A model generated the notes under the pieces. The model was given only the letters and a program-made list of their open reading frames with translations, was not told where the DNA came from and ran no database searches. From JBGQJN01 sp964423175 (lineage in GTDB: Bacteria; Patescibacteriota; Minisyncoccia; 2-02-FULL-40-12; IGHO2-01-FULL-4-A), in contig CAYRDM010000015.1 of assembly GCA_964423175.1 (NCBI GenBank), positions 1-14,071 on the forward strand: a stretch of DNA of 14,071 nucleotides. Reading direction: 5' to 3'. The translations under genes were made by a program, and so were the position numbers. Of this stretch, positions 1 through 7,267 are shown in pieces; the first letter of the stretch is position 1; the number at the start of each line of letters is the position of its first letter.

Positions 1-75
1 CGTGAATTCATAGAAATCAGTATCCAGACGGGATTTGATTATTGGTTCATCGCGTTTTCTGACCAGACTGTTCAT
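1..75 (-). CDS. pncB: Nicotinate phosphoribosyltransferase, N-terminal fragment (runs off window)
   Basis: Only the first 25 codons are in the window. The start codon is ATG at 75-73, and its ATGA overlaps the stop of the upstream NUDIX gene, so the two are translationally coupled. The encoded start ends in SRLDTDFYEFT, which matches the characteristic N-terminus of nicotinate phosphoribosyltransferases (S-L-L-D-T-D-x-Y-K, as in E. coli PncB). That enzyme converts nicotinate and PRPP to nicotinate mononucleotide in the Preiss-Handler branch of NAD salvage, in the cytoplasm. A GAGGG Shine-Dalgarno sequence lies just upstream of the ATG. The neighbouring nicotinamidase-like gene, which would supply nicotinate, supports the call. 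Identification rests on a short motif plus context, so the rest of the gene should be checked outside the window. Confidence 0.72.
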   Translation of the reverse strand, partial: MNSLVRKRDEPIIKSRLDTDFYEFT

Positions 76-659
76 CTTACCCTCCGTTGTTTTTTGTTTT
101 CAATTTTTCTTAAAAACCATTGGACAAAAGCAAATGTTTTCAAATCTTCGAAGACCATTCTTCTTAGCTTTGATATTTTTATGATTCTGCGTTTGATAAT
201 TTCTCCTTCGTTGGCAAGGCCGAATTTTTTGCCGGTCTTTTTTAACTGACCAGGCAGAAGTTCAACATAGCCGAATGCAACTTTTTCTGTCGTCCATCCA
301 GGGGATGATGCCAGAAGTTTACTTCGATTCAGCAGTTTGATTTGATCAGTTCCAATTTTTATACCAACTTCTTCATAGGCTTCTCGGGCAATTTCCGACT
401 TGATATCCATATTTTCTAGATGACCTGCCGGGATCTCTAAGATAAATCCTTTCGGGTTTTTTGGTGTTCTCATGGGTTCTCTTTGTTGAGAGGTGAGAAT
501 AACGACTTGGTTGGTAGGATCGTATATTAAAAACGCGACCGCGTTACCCTTTTCTACTACATCGAGGTTGGGCCCTTTTTTCTTGAGCACAACATGTATG
601 GCTAGGAAATTATCTCTGTAAACATCCCTATTTATTAAAGGCTTGGGAACGCTCTGCAT
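72..659 (-). CDS. NUDIX hydrolase, ADP-ribose pyrophosphatase-like
   Basis: A 195-aa cytoplasmic protein with a NUDIX box at residues 79-100: PAGH, then AREAYEEVG. The PAG-H-E and REAYEEVG elements resemble ADP-ribose pyrophosphatases (NudF type), which cleave ADP-ribose to AMP and ribose 5-phosphate. The loop between the box glycine and RE is one residue shorter than the usual Gx5Ex7RE, and the first box glutamate has no exact counterpart, so the substrate is uncertain. There is no winged-helix tail, so it is not an NrtR-type regulator; the C-terminus is basic (KKQRRVR). A GAGG lies about 11 nt before the ATG. It overlaps the pncB start by ATGA and diverges from the nicotinamidase gene, which suggests a role in NAD turnover or salvage. 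Confidence 0.85.
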   Translation of the reverse strand: MQSVPKPLINRDVYRDNFLAIHVVLKKKGPNLDVVEKGNAVAFLIYDPTNQVVILTSQQREPMRTPKNPKGFILEIPAGHLENMDIKSEIAREAYEEVGIKIGTDQIKLLNRSKLLASSPGWTTEKVAFGYVELLPGQLKKTGKKFGLANEGEIIKRRIIKISKLRRMVFEDLKTFAFVQWFLRKIENKKQRRVR

Positions 660-724
660 CTTAATTTTCGCCTCAATATTAATATTTTTTTGTCAAAAGA
701 ACGTAGCGATAAAATATCACTTTT

Positions 725-742
725 GACTTGAATAGTCAAGTC
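725..742. promoter_or_regulatory. Candidate operator dyad between divergent NAD-salvage genes
   Basis: GACTTGA at 725-731 is followed after 4 nt by its exact reverse complement TCAAGTC at 736-742. An overlapping dyad, TTGACT/AGTCAA, occupies 723-739. It lies in the 179-bp divergent intergenic region, 28 bp upstream of the -35 box of the nicotinamidase gene. This is a plausible site for a dimeric regulator of both transcripts; the binding protein is unknown. Confidence 0.4.
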
Positions 743-770
743 TTTTCCAGTTATTATACAGAGTTTAATC

Positions 771-799
771 TTGACCCAATATTAAAGATATGATATAAA
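771..799 (+). promoter_or_regulatory. Promoter of nicotinamidase-like gene
   Basis: TTGACC at 771-776, a 17-nt spacer, then TATAAA at 794-799. The predicted start near 806 leaves a leader of about 30 nt carrying GGAG about 10 nt before the ATG at 839, so this gene appears SD-led rather than leaderless. Confidence 0.65.
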
Positions 800-838
800 A
801 TCGTATTCTTTTAAAATTAAAAATGGAGACCAGTACTT

Positions 839-1693
839 ATGTTCGATGCACCCAAAATCAAATTGCTTGTGATTGATCCTCAAAAAGATTTTATGGATAT
901 AGAGGGCGCGGCGTTACCTGTTCCCGGCGCTAATGCGGACATGGATAGGCTTGCTTTAATGCTCATGAGAATAACTAATAATTTCCGGACCTTAAGCACT
1001 TTAAGCAACATGAGTAATATTATTGTTTCTTTTGATATGCACCATGTATTGGATGTCGGACACCCACGTTTTTGGCGCAATACACATGGAAGTCATCCTG
1101 CACCCTTTACTCAATTTTTTTCTGGCGATATGGCTTACGGTAATATAAATCAGATCCTTCCGGTAAATCCGGAATGGTATCTTGATCAGTTAGAATCAGC
1201 CAAGCGCAGAGAAGCTACTGGTAAAAAACCAAATATGATCTGGCCAGAACACTGTTTGATAGGTAGCGAGGGAGCAACTGTCCAGGATAATTTGTTTTAC
1301 GAGCTCAAAGAATGGGAGGCTGTATCTTCTGTCAATGTAGAATACGTTATCAAAGGCTTATATCCGCTACGTGAACAATTTGGAATTTTTGAGGCAGAGG
1401 ATCCTGACCCACGAGAGCCGAGTACGATGCTGAACGTAGATCTTCTTAGTAAGCTTGATGAGGCCGATATTATCGGGGTTGCAGGAGAGGCGTTGAGCCA
1501 TTGTGACATGGCAAGCGTTGATCAAATGATACGAAGAATTAATCCCCATAAAATCCATCTGCTTACGGATTGTATGAGTTCCGTGCCAAAAGTTGGCGAC
1601 GGGCCTGATTTTCCAGCGTTGTCCAGGGCTTGGCTAAGAGAAAAAGAAAGGGCCGGGGTAACACTAACAACTTCTGTTGATTTTCTTAGATAA
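839..1693 (+). CDS. pncA: Nicotinamidase-like cysteine hydrolase (isochorismatase fold)
   Basis: A 284-aa cytoplasmic protein of the isochorismatase/nicotinamidase superfamily. The catalytic triad is visible: Asp13 (VIDPQKDF), Lys172 (YVIKG) and Cys222 (GEALSHCDMAS). Family metal-site positions match Asp66 and His68/69 (SFDMHH) plus His75. WPEHCLIGSEGA at 135-146 corresponds to the WPxHC.xGTxGA motif of nicotinamidases. It should deamidate nicotinamide to nicotinate for NAD salvage. Divergently placed pncB and NUDIX genes strengthen this over a generic isochorismatase. At 284 aa it is longer than bacterial PncA (about 180-220 aa), with extra sequence around residues 95-135. GGAG precedes the ATG. 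The symbol is assigned on function; orthology to classical PncA is not proven. Confidence 0.8.
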   Translation: MFDAPKIKLLVIDPQKDFMDIEGAALPVPGANADMDRLALMLMRITNNFRTLSTLSNMSNIIVSFDMHHVLDVGHPRFWRNTHGSHPAPFTQFFSGDMAYGNINQILPVNPEWYLDQLESAKRREATGKKPNMIWPEHCLIGSEGATVQDNLFYELKEWEAVSSVNVEYVIKGLYPLREQFGIFEAEDPDPREPSTMLNVDLLSKLDEADIIGVAGEALSHCDMASVDQMIRRINPHKIHLLTDCMSSVPKVGDGPDFPALSRAWLREKERAGVTLTTSVDFLR

Positions 1694-1713
1694 TTTTTAA
1701 GGAAGACCAAGTA

Positions 1714-1742
1714 TTGACTCCGCTTTAAATATATGTTATATT
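1714..1742 (+). promoter_or_regulatory. Promoter of the GC-rich miniprotein unit
   Basis: TTGACT at 1714-1719, a 17-nt spacer, TATATT at 1737-1742. The start near 1749 would place AGGAGG (1751-1756) almost at the 5' end of the mRNA. Confidence 0.75.
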
Positions 1743-1764
1743 TATATTATAGGAGGTTTCGCAA

Positions 1765-1974
1765 ATGAGCGTTTGCATCAATTGCAGTGGCCGGGTCGCC
1801 AATGGTGGTGACCGGCATGGCAAGGGGCGGTGCAATGTCCGTGGTCGTCACGGTGACCGTGGGCACAGCCTACACCCACGTCGTAAGAACGTGGTAACTG
1901 GTAACCTGTTGTTTGGGAATCGCGGTGCGGCTGTGGCCGGCACCGGCGTTCCCAAGGGCAGTTCGAAGGGATAG
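1765..1974 (+). CDS. Small basic Gly/Arg/His-rich CxxC protein, unknown
   Basis: A 69-aa ORF with a textbook start: AGGAGG at 1751-1756, 8 nt before ATG. It ends in tandem TAG stops. The protein is highly basic and rich in Gly, Arg, Asn and His, with Cys4-x2-Cys7 and Cys23, which could bind metal, and no membrane segment. I recognise no family. Base composition is far more GC-rich than flanking genes, and the DNA contains several internal hairpin-forming stretches. The transcript could therefore be a structured or dual-function RNA rather than only an mRNA. The promoter, SD, ORF and terminator are tightly packed as a monocistronic unit between two housekeeping genes, which looks like a strongly expressed accessory gene. 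Function is not assigned. Confidence 0.55.
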   Translation: MSVCINCSGRVANGGDRHGKGRCNVRGRHGDRGHSLHPRRKNVVTGNLLFGNRGAAVAGTGVPKGSSKG

Positions 1975-1986
1975 TAGTTAAACTTT

Positions 1987-2028
1987 GCGGCATTTGCCGC
2001 GGGAGTGGTTTCGGCCACTCCCTTTTTT
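1987..2028 (+). terminator. Double-hairpin intrinsic terminator
   Basis: GCGGC/GCCGC hairpin at 1987-2000, directly followed by an 8-bp stem GGGAGTGG (2001-2008) / CCACTCCC (2015-2022) and six T residues at 2023-2028. It ends the GC-rich unit just before the next promoter. Confidence 0.9.
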
Positions 2029-2029
2029 A

Positions 2030-2058
2030 TTGCCTGAAAAATAGATTCTTGTTAAAAT
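2030..2058 (+). promoter_or_regulatory. Promoter of PGI/PMI gene (leaderless type)
   Basis: TTGCCT at 2030-2035, 17-nt spacer, TAAAAT at 2053-2058. The ATG follows only 6 nt after the -10 box and there is no Shine-Dalgarno, so the transcript probably starts at or next to the start codon. Confidence 0.6.
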
Positions 2059-2064
2059 TAAAAG

Positions 2065-3039
2065 ATGAGTGAAGACATTCTCCAAAAATTTAATAATCAA
2101 TTAGAATATGAACCTCAAATAGAGAATCTGGCAAATTTTAAAAGCGAACATAAAAAATTTGTTATTTGCGGAATGGGTGGATCGAATATAGCCCCTGGGG
2201 TAATAAAGGATTTAAAGCCAGAAATAGATATCATTGTTCACAGAGATTATGGTTTGCCCAGAATAAGCGATAGGGAACTCAAAGATAGACTTATAATTGT
2301 AAGTTCTTATTCTGGTCTCACCGCCGAAACAATTACTTCCTTGGAAGAGGCGATTAGCAAAAATTTAGATATCATTGTTGTATCCAAGGATGGTAAAATT
2401 TTAGAAATAGCAGAGAAAAATAAAATTGCGTATATTCGTTTGCCCGACATGAATCTTCAGCCACGTTTTGCGGTTTTATTGAGCATGAAGGCTATTTTAA
2501 AAGCAATGGGGGAGGATGAGATTCTTGCTAATATAAAAAATGATTCATTTACACCGGATCTTAAAATGATGGAAGACGTGGGCAATAAGTTTTCTGAGGA
2601 AATAGATGGCAAGACCCCTTTGATATATTCAGCCAGTCATAATTCAGGACTATCTTATTTATGGAAAATAAATTTTAATGAAACTCCAAAAGTTCCTTGT
2701 TTTGTTAATATTTTTCCAGAGCTAAATCATAATGAGATGTTGGGGTTTACTTCAAAAATTAGTGACGGTAAACTAAGTGATAAATTTATTTTTATTTTTA
2801 TAAATGTTGATCAAGAGACTGATCAGAGAATACAAAAGAGAATGATTTTGACAAAGAAGATTTTAGAAGAGAATTCTTTTAAAGTCTTGTCCGTGGATCT
2901 TTCCGGAATTAATAAATATCAGAAAATCTTAAACGGAATATTCCTTTCTTATTATGTTTCCTTTGCTCTAGCCAAACAACACGGAATTGATATTGAAGAC
3001 ACTTCGGTTTTGGACAGCTTTAAGTCAGCTATCGGTTAA
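2065..3039 (+). CDS. Bifunctional phosphoglucose/phosphomannose isomerase
   Basis: A 324-aa soluble protein with two SIS sugar-phosphate-binding halves. Visible motifs are GMGGSNIAPG (residues about 36-45), SSYSGLTAETI (the YSGnTEET phosphate loop), QPRFA, NFNETPKVPCF and PELNHNEMLGF, all in the order typical of archaeal/bacterial PGI/PMI enzymes. These interconvert fructose 6-phosphate with glucose 6-phosphate and mannose 6-phosphate in central metabolism and sugar-nucleotide supply. Length is normal for the family. Thr/Ser in YSG-L-T-AET keeps the phosphate-contacting pattern although Asn is replaced by Leu. The next gene begins 46 nt downstream with its own -10. Start chosen at ATG 2065 because the -10 TAAAAT lies at 2053-2058. 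Confidence 0.9.
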   Translation: MSEDILQKFNNQLEYEPQIENLANFKSEHKKFVICGMGGSNIAPGVIKDLKPEIDIIVHRDYGLPRISDRELKDRLIIVSSYSGLTAETITSLEEAISKNLDIIVVSKDGKILEIAEKNKIAYIRLPDMNLQPRFAVLLSMKAILKAMGEDEILANIKNDSFTPDLKMMEDVGNKFSEEIDGKTPLIYSASHNSGLSYLWKINFNETPKVPCFVNIFPELNHNEMLGFTSKISDGKLSDKFIFIFINVDQETDQRIQKRMILTKKILEENSFKVLSVDLSGINKYQKILNGIFLSYYVSFALAKQHGIDIEDTSVLDSFKSAIG

Positions 3040-3049
3040 TAAGTGCTTG

Positions 3050-3077
3050 TTGCTAGTTTATCTCGAAAGTTTATAAT
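3050..3077 (+). promoter_or_regulatory. Leaderless promoter of DUF5671 protein
   Basis: Weak TTGCTA at 3050-3055, 16-nt spacer, perfect TATAAT at 3072-3077. The ATG at 3085 follows after exactly 7 nt and no Shine-Dalgarno is present. This also argues against the upstream in-frame GTG at 3043. Confidence 0.6.
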
Positions 3078-3084
3078 TAAACAT

Positions 3085-4032
3085 ATGGAAAACACAATAA
3101 AAAAAGGCACTCCAAAAGATGTTTTTTTGCATCTTCTTGCTGTTGCTACCTTGTACACAAGCGTCATAGCTTTTATTTCTTTGTGGTGGCAGTACATTAA
3201 CATTTTGTTCCCGGATATGTTGCAGAACGGTTATTATTACAGTGCTAGTTATGGATACAACGACACAATACGCTGGGCCATGGCAGCATTAATGATCGTT
3301 TTTCCGGTTTATATACTAATTTCTTGGATTATAGGTAGAGAATTTGTTGTTGATCAAGAAAAAAGAGAGATAAGGGTGCGCAAATGGCTTTGGTACATTA
3401 CTTTGTTTTTTTCAGCGATGACGATGATTATAGATTTGATAACCTTAATTTTTGATTTCTTGAAGGGAGATCTAAGCACTCAATTTTTTCTAAAAGTAAT
3501 TGTTATTCTGATTGTTGCAGGTTCCGTATTCGGATATTACCTGTGGGATCTTAAGAAAAGAGATGGCATATCCAGCAAGCCCAAAATAGTCGCTTGGATT
3601 TCTTCTTTGATTATAGTTGGCAGCCTTGTTTATGGTTTTTTCTTGATTGGAAGTCCGGCAAATCAAAGGTTAAAAGCTTTTGATGAACAGAGGGTTAACA
3701 TTCTTTCAAATATACAGAATCAAATTATAAGCTATTGGCAATCCAAGGGTAAACTGCCGGCTTTGTTGGATGATCTCAAGGACAGTATTTCTGGATTTGT
3801 TCCACCTCTGGACCCTGAGACAAAAATGCCCTTTGCCTACACTTATGTTGGCCAGTATTCATTTAAATTGTGTGCTACGTTTAAAACTTCTAATTTAGCT
3901 GATTATAATTATCCGACGATAGTTCAGGATTACGGAATTAATAATTGGCGTCACGATAAAGGCCATATTTGTTTTGATAGAACAATAGATCCGCAGATCT
4001 ACAAACCTTACACAAACCCATTGATGAGATAA
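3085..4032 (+). CDS. DUF5671-type membrane protein with pilin-like C-terminal domain
   Basis: A 315-aa protein from the ATG at 3085. The N-terminal half has about four hydrophobic segments and fits the DUF5671 pattern seen in CPR genomes: TPKDVFLHLLAVATLY near the start, then a YN-D-IRW element, a second helix, a conserved D-EKR patch, and two further helices. A fifth hydrophobic helix near residues 170-190 precedes an extracytoplasmic domain of about 125 aa. That domain starts with an amphipathic helix (AFDEQRVNILSNIQNQI) and has a Tyr/Pro-rich beta part with two cysteines (KLCATF, HICF), resembling the globular part of type IV pilin-like proteins. The function is unknown; it may be a surface or envelope assembly protein. 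It ends at a terminator shared with murJ. Confidence 0.75.
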   Translation: MENTIKKGTPKDVFLHLLAVATLYTSVIAFISLWWQYINILFPDMLQNGYYYSASYGYNDTIRWAMAALMIVFPVYILISWIIGREFVVDQEKREIRVRKWLWYITLFFSAMTMIIDLITLIFDFLKGDLSTQFFLKVIVILIVAGSVFGYYLWDLKKRDGISSKPKIVAWISSLIIVGSLVYGFFLIGSPANQRLKAFDEQRVNILSNIQNQIISYWQSKGKLPALLDDLKDSISGFVPPLDPETKMPFAYTYVGQYSFKLCATFKTSNLADYNYPTIVQDYGINNWRHDKGHICFDRTIDPQIYKPYTNPLMR

Positions 4033-4040
4033 CAGTCTTT

Positions 4041-4077
4041 AAACTTAAAACCCGAGATCATCGGGTTTTAAGTTTTT
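4041..4077. terminator. Bidirectional intrinsic terminator
   Basis: AAACTTAAAACCCG at 4041-4054 is perfectly complementary to 4062-4075 (14 bp, 7-nt loop). T residues follow on the plus strand. It lies between the convergent DUF5671 gene and murJ, directly against the murJ stop codon. Confidence 0.9.
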
Positions 4078-5440
4078 ACTCTCCGGCGTACGTTATGGCT
4101 TCTTGCTCTGAGAAAGATTTTACTGCTTGGTTTTTCAGAAATATGAGATGGAAAATTAGCTTGAATACACTTCCGGCGAGAAAGGCAAGGGCCAATCCTT
4201 GGACTCCATAAGTTTTTGAAAAGAAATAAGCGCTCGAAAGAGAAACAGCCAGACCACCCAAGGCTATGATGGTCGGGGTGTGACTATTTTTCAGAGCATA
4301 AAAGGCCCTTGCGAGGAGGTGATTAATGCTTTCGGTTACTATCGAGGGACAGAACATTCCCAGCGTGGCTGCCGTTGTATATATGGCGTTTGTATCAAAA
4401 TGGCCACCGCCTATTAGAATAGCGATTATCGGGCGGCGTAGCATATACATTATTAGGGCAGCTGGTGCGGTCGTTAATATTATTGCTTTAATAGTAAAAT
4501 TTGTTTCGTTCATAAATTCTTTTTTATTATTCCTTGCGGCTATTTTGGATAATATCGGGAACGCGATTAGAGCAAAAGTTATGCCTATTATTGCGACAGG
4601 GACTGTTTGAAAATTATTTGCAATGTTTAAAATAACGATTGATCCGGCACCTATTGTAGAGGCCATTATCGTAAACCCGAGAAAAGTTAGTTGATCTATC
4701 GGTTGACCTATCATTCTGGGCAGCATTAGTTTGACATATTTTTTGAAGTGCTCATCAAATTTTATGTTCGGCCTATAAGTTAAATATTTTTTGCCTACTC
4801 CGATTATTCTTGTGACTAGGTGTAATATGGCGCCCACAAGGGTGCCGATAACTACCCCTTGTATACCAAATTTTTTAGAAAAAAGAGCCCCGACTATTAT
4901 ACCGATATTATAAATTGATGGGGAGATTCCATACCAAAAAAATCTTTCTTCACCGACTAGAATGTTGCCGAATGTGTTGCTTATCGCGAAAATTAACGGC
5001 GACAGAAGGAGAAGTCTCATTAGATTAACGAATAGGGTTTTCGATTGTTCCGTGAAGCCAGGCACTATAAGACTGCTTAATTGTCTGGCAAAAATAAAAA
5101 GCAATAAGCCGAAAAACAATACGATTAATATTGAGCTATTTAATACCGAATTGCTGAATTCTTTGGCTTCTTTTCGTTTGTCACTGCTTATTAGACTACT
5201 GAATATTGGAACAAAAGCCGCCGTTAAAGCACCGGCCACGAATATGTTTAATAATAGATTTGGTAAAATGAACGCAGCACTGTAAGCATCAAGCACTGTC
5301 GATGCTCCAAAATTCTGAGCCAATAACCTGTCTCTGAATAGGCCAAGGATATTGCTCAAAAGCGCGGTCAGGGCAAGAACGGCCGATCCTTTGAAAAATG
5401 TCTTCTTGTTTAAATAAAGAGAAAATATTTTTTTGAACAT
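4076..5440 (-). CDS. murJ: Lipid II flippase MurJ (MviN family)
   Basis: A 454-aa polytopic inner-membrane protein of the MOP superfamily. The N-terminal signature is present: GLFRDRLLAQNFGAS, then DAY-AAFILPNLL, GALTAAFVPIFS. Later MurJ motifs are NTFGNIL, LPRMIGQPIDQ and the RAFYALKNSHTP element. It should flip lipid-linked peptidoglycan precursor across the membrane. About 12 hydrophobic segments can be counted; the usual form has about 510 aa and 14, so this is a short version. The downstream coding strand and motif order look intact, with no frameshift. It is transcribed away from the Gmad2 gene and converges with the DUF5671 gene. Together with the two wall hydrolases at 5961-8548 it marks an envelope-biogenesis region. 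Confidence 0.92.
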   Translation of the reverse strand: MFKKIFSLYLNKKTFFKGSAVLALTALLSNILGLFRDRLLAQNFGASTVLDAYSAAFILPNLLLNIFVAGALTAAFVPIFSSLISSDKRKEAKEFSNSVLNSSILIVLFFGLLLFIFARQLSSLIVPGFTEQSKTLFVNLMRLLLLSPLIFAISNTFGNILVGEERFFWYGISPSIYNIGIIVGALFSKKFGIQGVVIGTLVGAILHLVTRIIGVGKKYLTYRPNIKFDEHFKKYVKLMLPRMIGQPIDQLTFLGFTIMASTIGAGSIVILNIANNFQTVPVAIIGITFALIAFPILSKIAARNNKKEFMNETNFTIKAIILTTAPAALIMYMLRRPIIAILIGGGHFDTNAIYTTAATLGMFCPSIVTESINHLLARAFYALKNSHTPTIIALGGLAVSLSSAYFFSKTYGVQGLALAFLAGSVFKLIFHLIFLKNQAVKSFSEQEAITYAGE

Positions 5441-5480
5441 GTTATTTCTTAGACTAGCATTTTCCTGGTTTTTTTTCTAA

Positions 5481-5486
5481 TATATT
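5481..5486 (+). promoter_or_regulatory. Leaderless -10 box of Gmad2-domain gene
   Basis: TATATT at 5481-5486 is followed by 6 nt and the ATG at 5493. No Shine-Dalgarno is visible in the T-rich upstream stretch. Confidence 0.5.
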
Positions 5487-5492
5487 AAATAT

Positions 5493-5924
5493 ATGAAAAA
5501 AGAATATTTTTTTCTTTTCTCCGCAATTATCTTGGCTACAGTTGTTTTTTTCGGATTCAAAAATAACTTTTATCGAGTTGCCACCTTTTCAAAAACTCCT
5601 CAGAGCAAGGAGATAGAGGTTTATTTTCCGGGGATTAACACCAAAAGCGTGAATACAAAGTTTGTAATAACGGGAAAGGGTAGGGCTTTTGAAAATACAA
5701 TAAATTACAGGGTAAGTGATTCATCTGGGCGGCAATTATATATGGGTTCTTTTATGACCGATGCACAAGACGCTGGATTGTTCGGTAATTTCAAACAAGA
5801 AATCGATTTAAATAAAATTGCAAACCCTGTACCGGACAAGATTAGGCTAGATGTTTTTGAAGCTTCTGCCAGAGACGGATCAGACACTAACAAAACCTCC
5901 TTTTTGCTGGATGTCATAAAGTAG
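5493..5924 (+). CDS. Membrane-anchored Gmad2-like immunoglobulin-fold protein
   Basis: A 143-aa protein with an N-terminal hydrophobic anchor or signal (about residues 5-23) without a lipobox cysteine, so probably an uncleaved anchor. The rest is a single extracytoplasmic beta domain. The sequence pattern I-E-V-x-x-P, FVITGKGRAFENTINYRVSDSSGR, a middle G-F, and a late K-I-R-L-D-V-F-E-A-S match the Gmad2 family (immunoglobulin-like domain first noted in spore-germination proteins and common in CPR envelope proteins). No enzymatic function is expected; a binding or structural role at the cell surface is inferred. It precedes two peptidoglycan hydrolases by 36 bp, and each side has its own -10 box. 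Confidence 0.65.
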   Translation: MKKEYFFLFSAIILATVVFFGFKNNFYRVATFSKTPQSKEIEVYFPGINTKSVNTKFVITGKGRAFENTINYRVSDSSGRQLYMGSFMTDAQDAGLFGNFKQEIDLNKIANPVPDKIRLDVFEASARDGSDTNKTSFLLDVIK

Positions 5925-5944
5925 TTCAATAGGCTTATAATTTT

Positions 5945-5953
5945 TGCTATAAT
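5945..5953 (+). promoter_or_regulatory. Extended -10 leaderless promoter of hydrolase gene
   Basis: TGCTATAAT at 5945-5953 is an extended -10 (TGnTATAAT). The ATG at 5961 follows after exactly 7 nt, with no Shine-Dalgarno. Confidence 0.65.
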
Positions 5954-5960
5954 AACCTGT

Positions 5961-7265
5961 ATGAAGCAGGTTATTATTTTTATAACCTTTTTGTCGTTTA
6001 TTATATTTCTGGGGCGATTTTCGTTTGCTCAAGCGAGTATTCAGGACGAGATAGATGCGCGCAATAAGCAGATTGATCAGATACAGAGACAAATTGACGA
6101 ATATCAAAAGCAAATTGACGAAAATAGCAGCAAGGCAAAAACTTTGGCCGGTGAAATAGGAAGCCTAAACGCCCAAATAAATAAGGTCCAGTTAGAAATT
6201 CGAGGCTTATCATTGGCTATAGACCAGACCACGGCAGAGGCAAACACCACTCAGGGTCAAATAAATGAAGCTCAGGACAAACTCGATCTGCATAAACAAG
6301 CATTGGCCAGGTATATAGATGTTTTATATCAGGAAGATCAAGAGAATTTGACTCAGGTTTTATTTAAGCACTCGGAAATTTCTGATTTTTTTAATAACCT
6401 TAAAAATATACAAGATACACAGGACAACCTTCGCAAAACAATTATCAGTATCAAGGAATTAAAGTCGGATCTTGAAGACAAGAAAAATCAATTAGATAAT
6501 AAAAAATCTGATCTCGAGAATTTAAAAGGACTTCAACAGTCAGAAAAAAGTGATTTAGACCAGGCAAAAAAACAGAAAGATTCTTTGTTGAAAGAGACAA
6601 AAGGACAAGAGGCAAAATTCCAACAACTGGTTAAGCAATCTCAGCAAGATATTCAAAGAATAAGCGAACAAATAACTTACCTTGCCCAGAATGGTGTTAC
6701 AGTTGAAGATGCTATCAAATTTGGCCAACTAGCAGCACTTCGTGTTGGCATAAGACCTGCATTCTTGATTGCTGAACTTGAGGCCGAGTCTCGGATAGGA
6801 GTAAACGTTGGTAAGTGCAATCGCCCTGGTGACCCTCCAGAAAAAGGTTGGCAAGCAATAATGAATCCGAGGGATTTTACTCCATTTGCGAATATAACTA
6901 GTCAGTTAGGGTTGGATCCAAATACTACAGCAGTTTCCTGTCCCCAATATGTTAATGGAAGACAGTTCGGCTGGGGAGGAGCAATGGGGCCTGCTCAATT
7001 CATTCCTTCAACCTGGGTTGGCTATGCCGACAAGGTGGCTCAGTTATTAGGCAAGACCTTGGCTAACCCATGGAATATCGAGGACTCTTTTATGGCAGCG
7101 GCCGTTAAATTGGCAAACGCGGGAGCCACAGCAAAAACCAGGTCAGCAGAAATTGCAGCATCAAAAGCTTACTATAGCGGCAATCCCAGATGCTCCAAGG
7201 CACAATGCAATTCATACGCTAACACTGTTCAGAATAAAGCTGCTATAATTGAGCAGAATTTATAA
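5961..7265 (+). CDS. Exported coiled-coil peptidoglycan hydrolase (lytic transglycosylase-like)
   Basis: A 434-aa protein. Residues 1-25 form a signal peptide ending FAQA. Residues about 27-238 are a long, Gln/Lys/Asp-rich coiled coil with heptad-like repeats (IDQIQRQIDEYQKQIDE), of the type found in PcsB/EnvC-like division proteins that dock on FtsEX. The C-terminal domain (about 245-434) looks like a lytic transglycosylase. It has LIAELEAESRIG with candidate catalytic Glu276 and GGAMGPAQFIPSTW (339-352), resembling the MltB-type GAMG-x-x-QFMPS motif, plus four cysteines that could form disulfides. It probably cleaves glycan strands at the cell surface, with the coiled coil controlling activity. 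Its stop is 2 nt from the next ATG, so the two hydrolase genes form an operon. Confidence 0.8.
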   Translation: MKQVIIFITFLSFIIFLGRFSFAQASIQDEIDARNKQIDQIQRQIDEYQKQIDENSSKAKTLAGEIGSLNAQINKVQLEIRGLSLAIDQTTAEANTTQGQINEAQDKLDLHKQALARYIDVLYQEDQENLTQVLFKHSEISDFFNNLKNIQDTQDNLRKTIISIKELKSDLEDKKNQLDNKKSDLENLKGLQQSEKSDLDQAKKQKDSLLKETKGQEAKFQQLVKQSQQDIQRISEQITYLAQNGVTVEDAIKFGQLAALRVGIRPAFLIAELEAESRIGVNVGKCNRPGDPPEKGWQAIMNPRDFTPFANITSQLGLDPNTTAVSCPQYVNGRQFGWGGAMGPAQFIPSTWVGYADKVAQLLGKTLANPWNIEDSFMAAAVKLANAGATAKTRSAEIAASKAYYSGNPRCSKAQCNSYANTVQNKAAIIEQNL

Positions 7266-7267
7266 AA

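Noticed and set aside
1778..1993. 71-codon minus-strand ORF opposite the CxxC miniprotein
   Set aside because: No promoter or SD on that strand, and it begins inside the plus-strand terminator hairpin.
3043..3084. Upstream GTG start for the DUF5671 protein
   Set aside because: The extra 14 codons would lie across the -35/-10 region, and the TATAAT-to-ATG spacing of 7 nt at 3085 matches other genes in the window.
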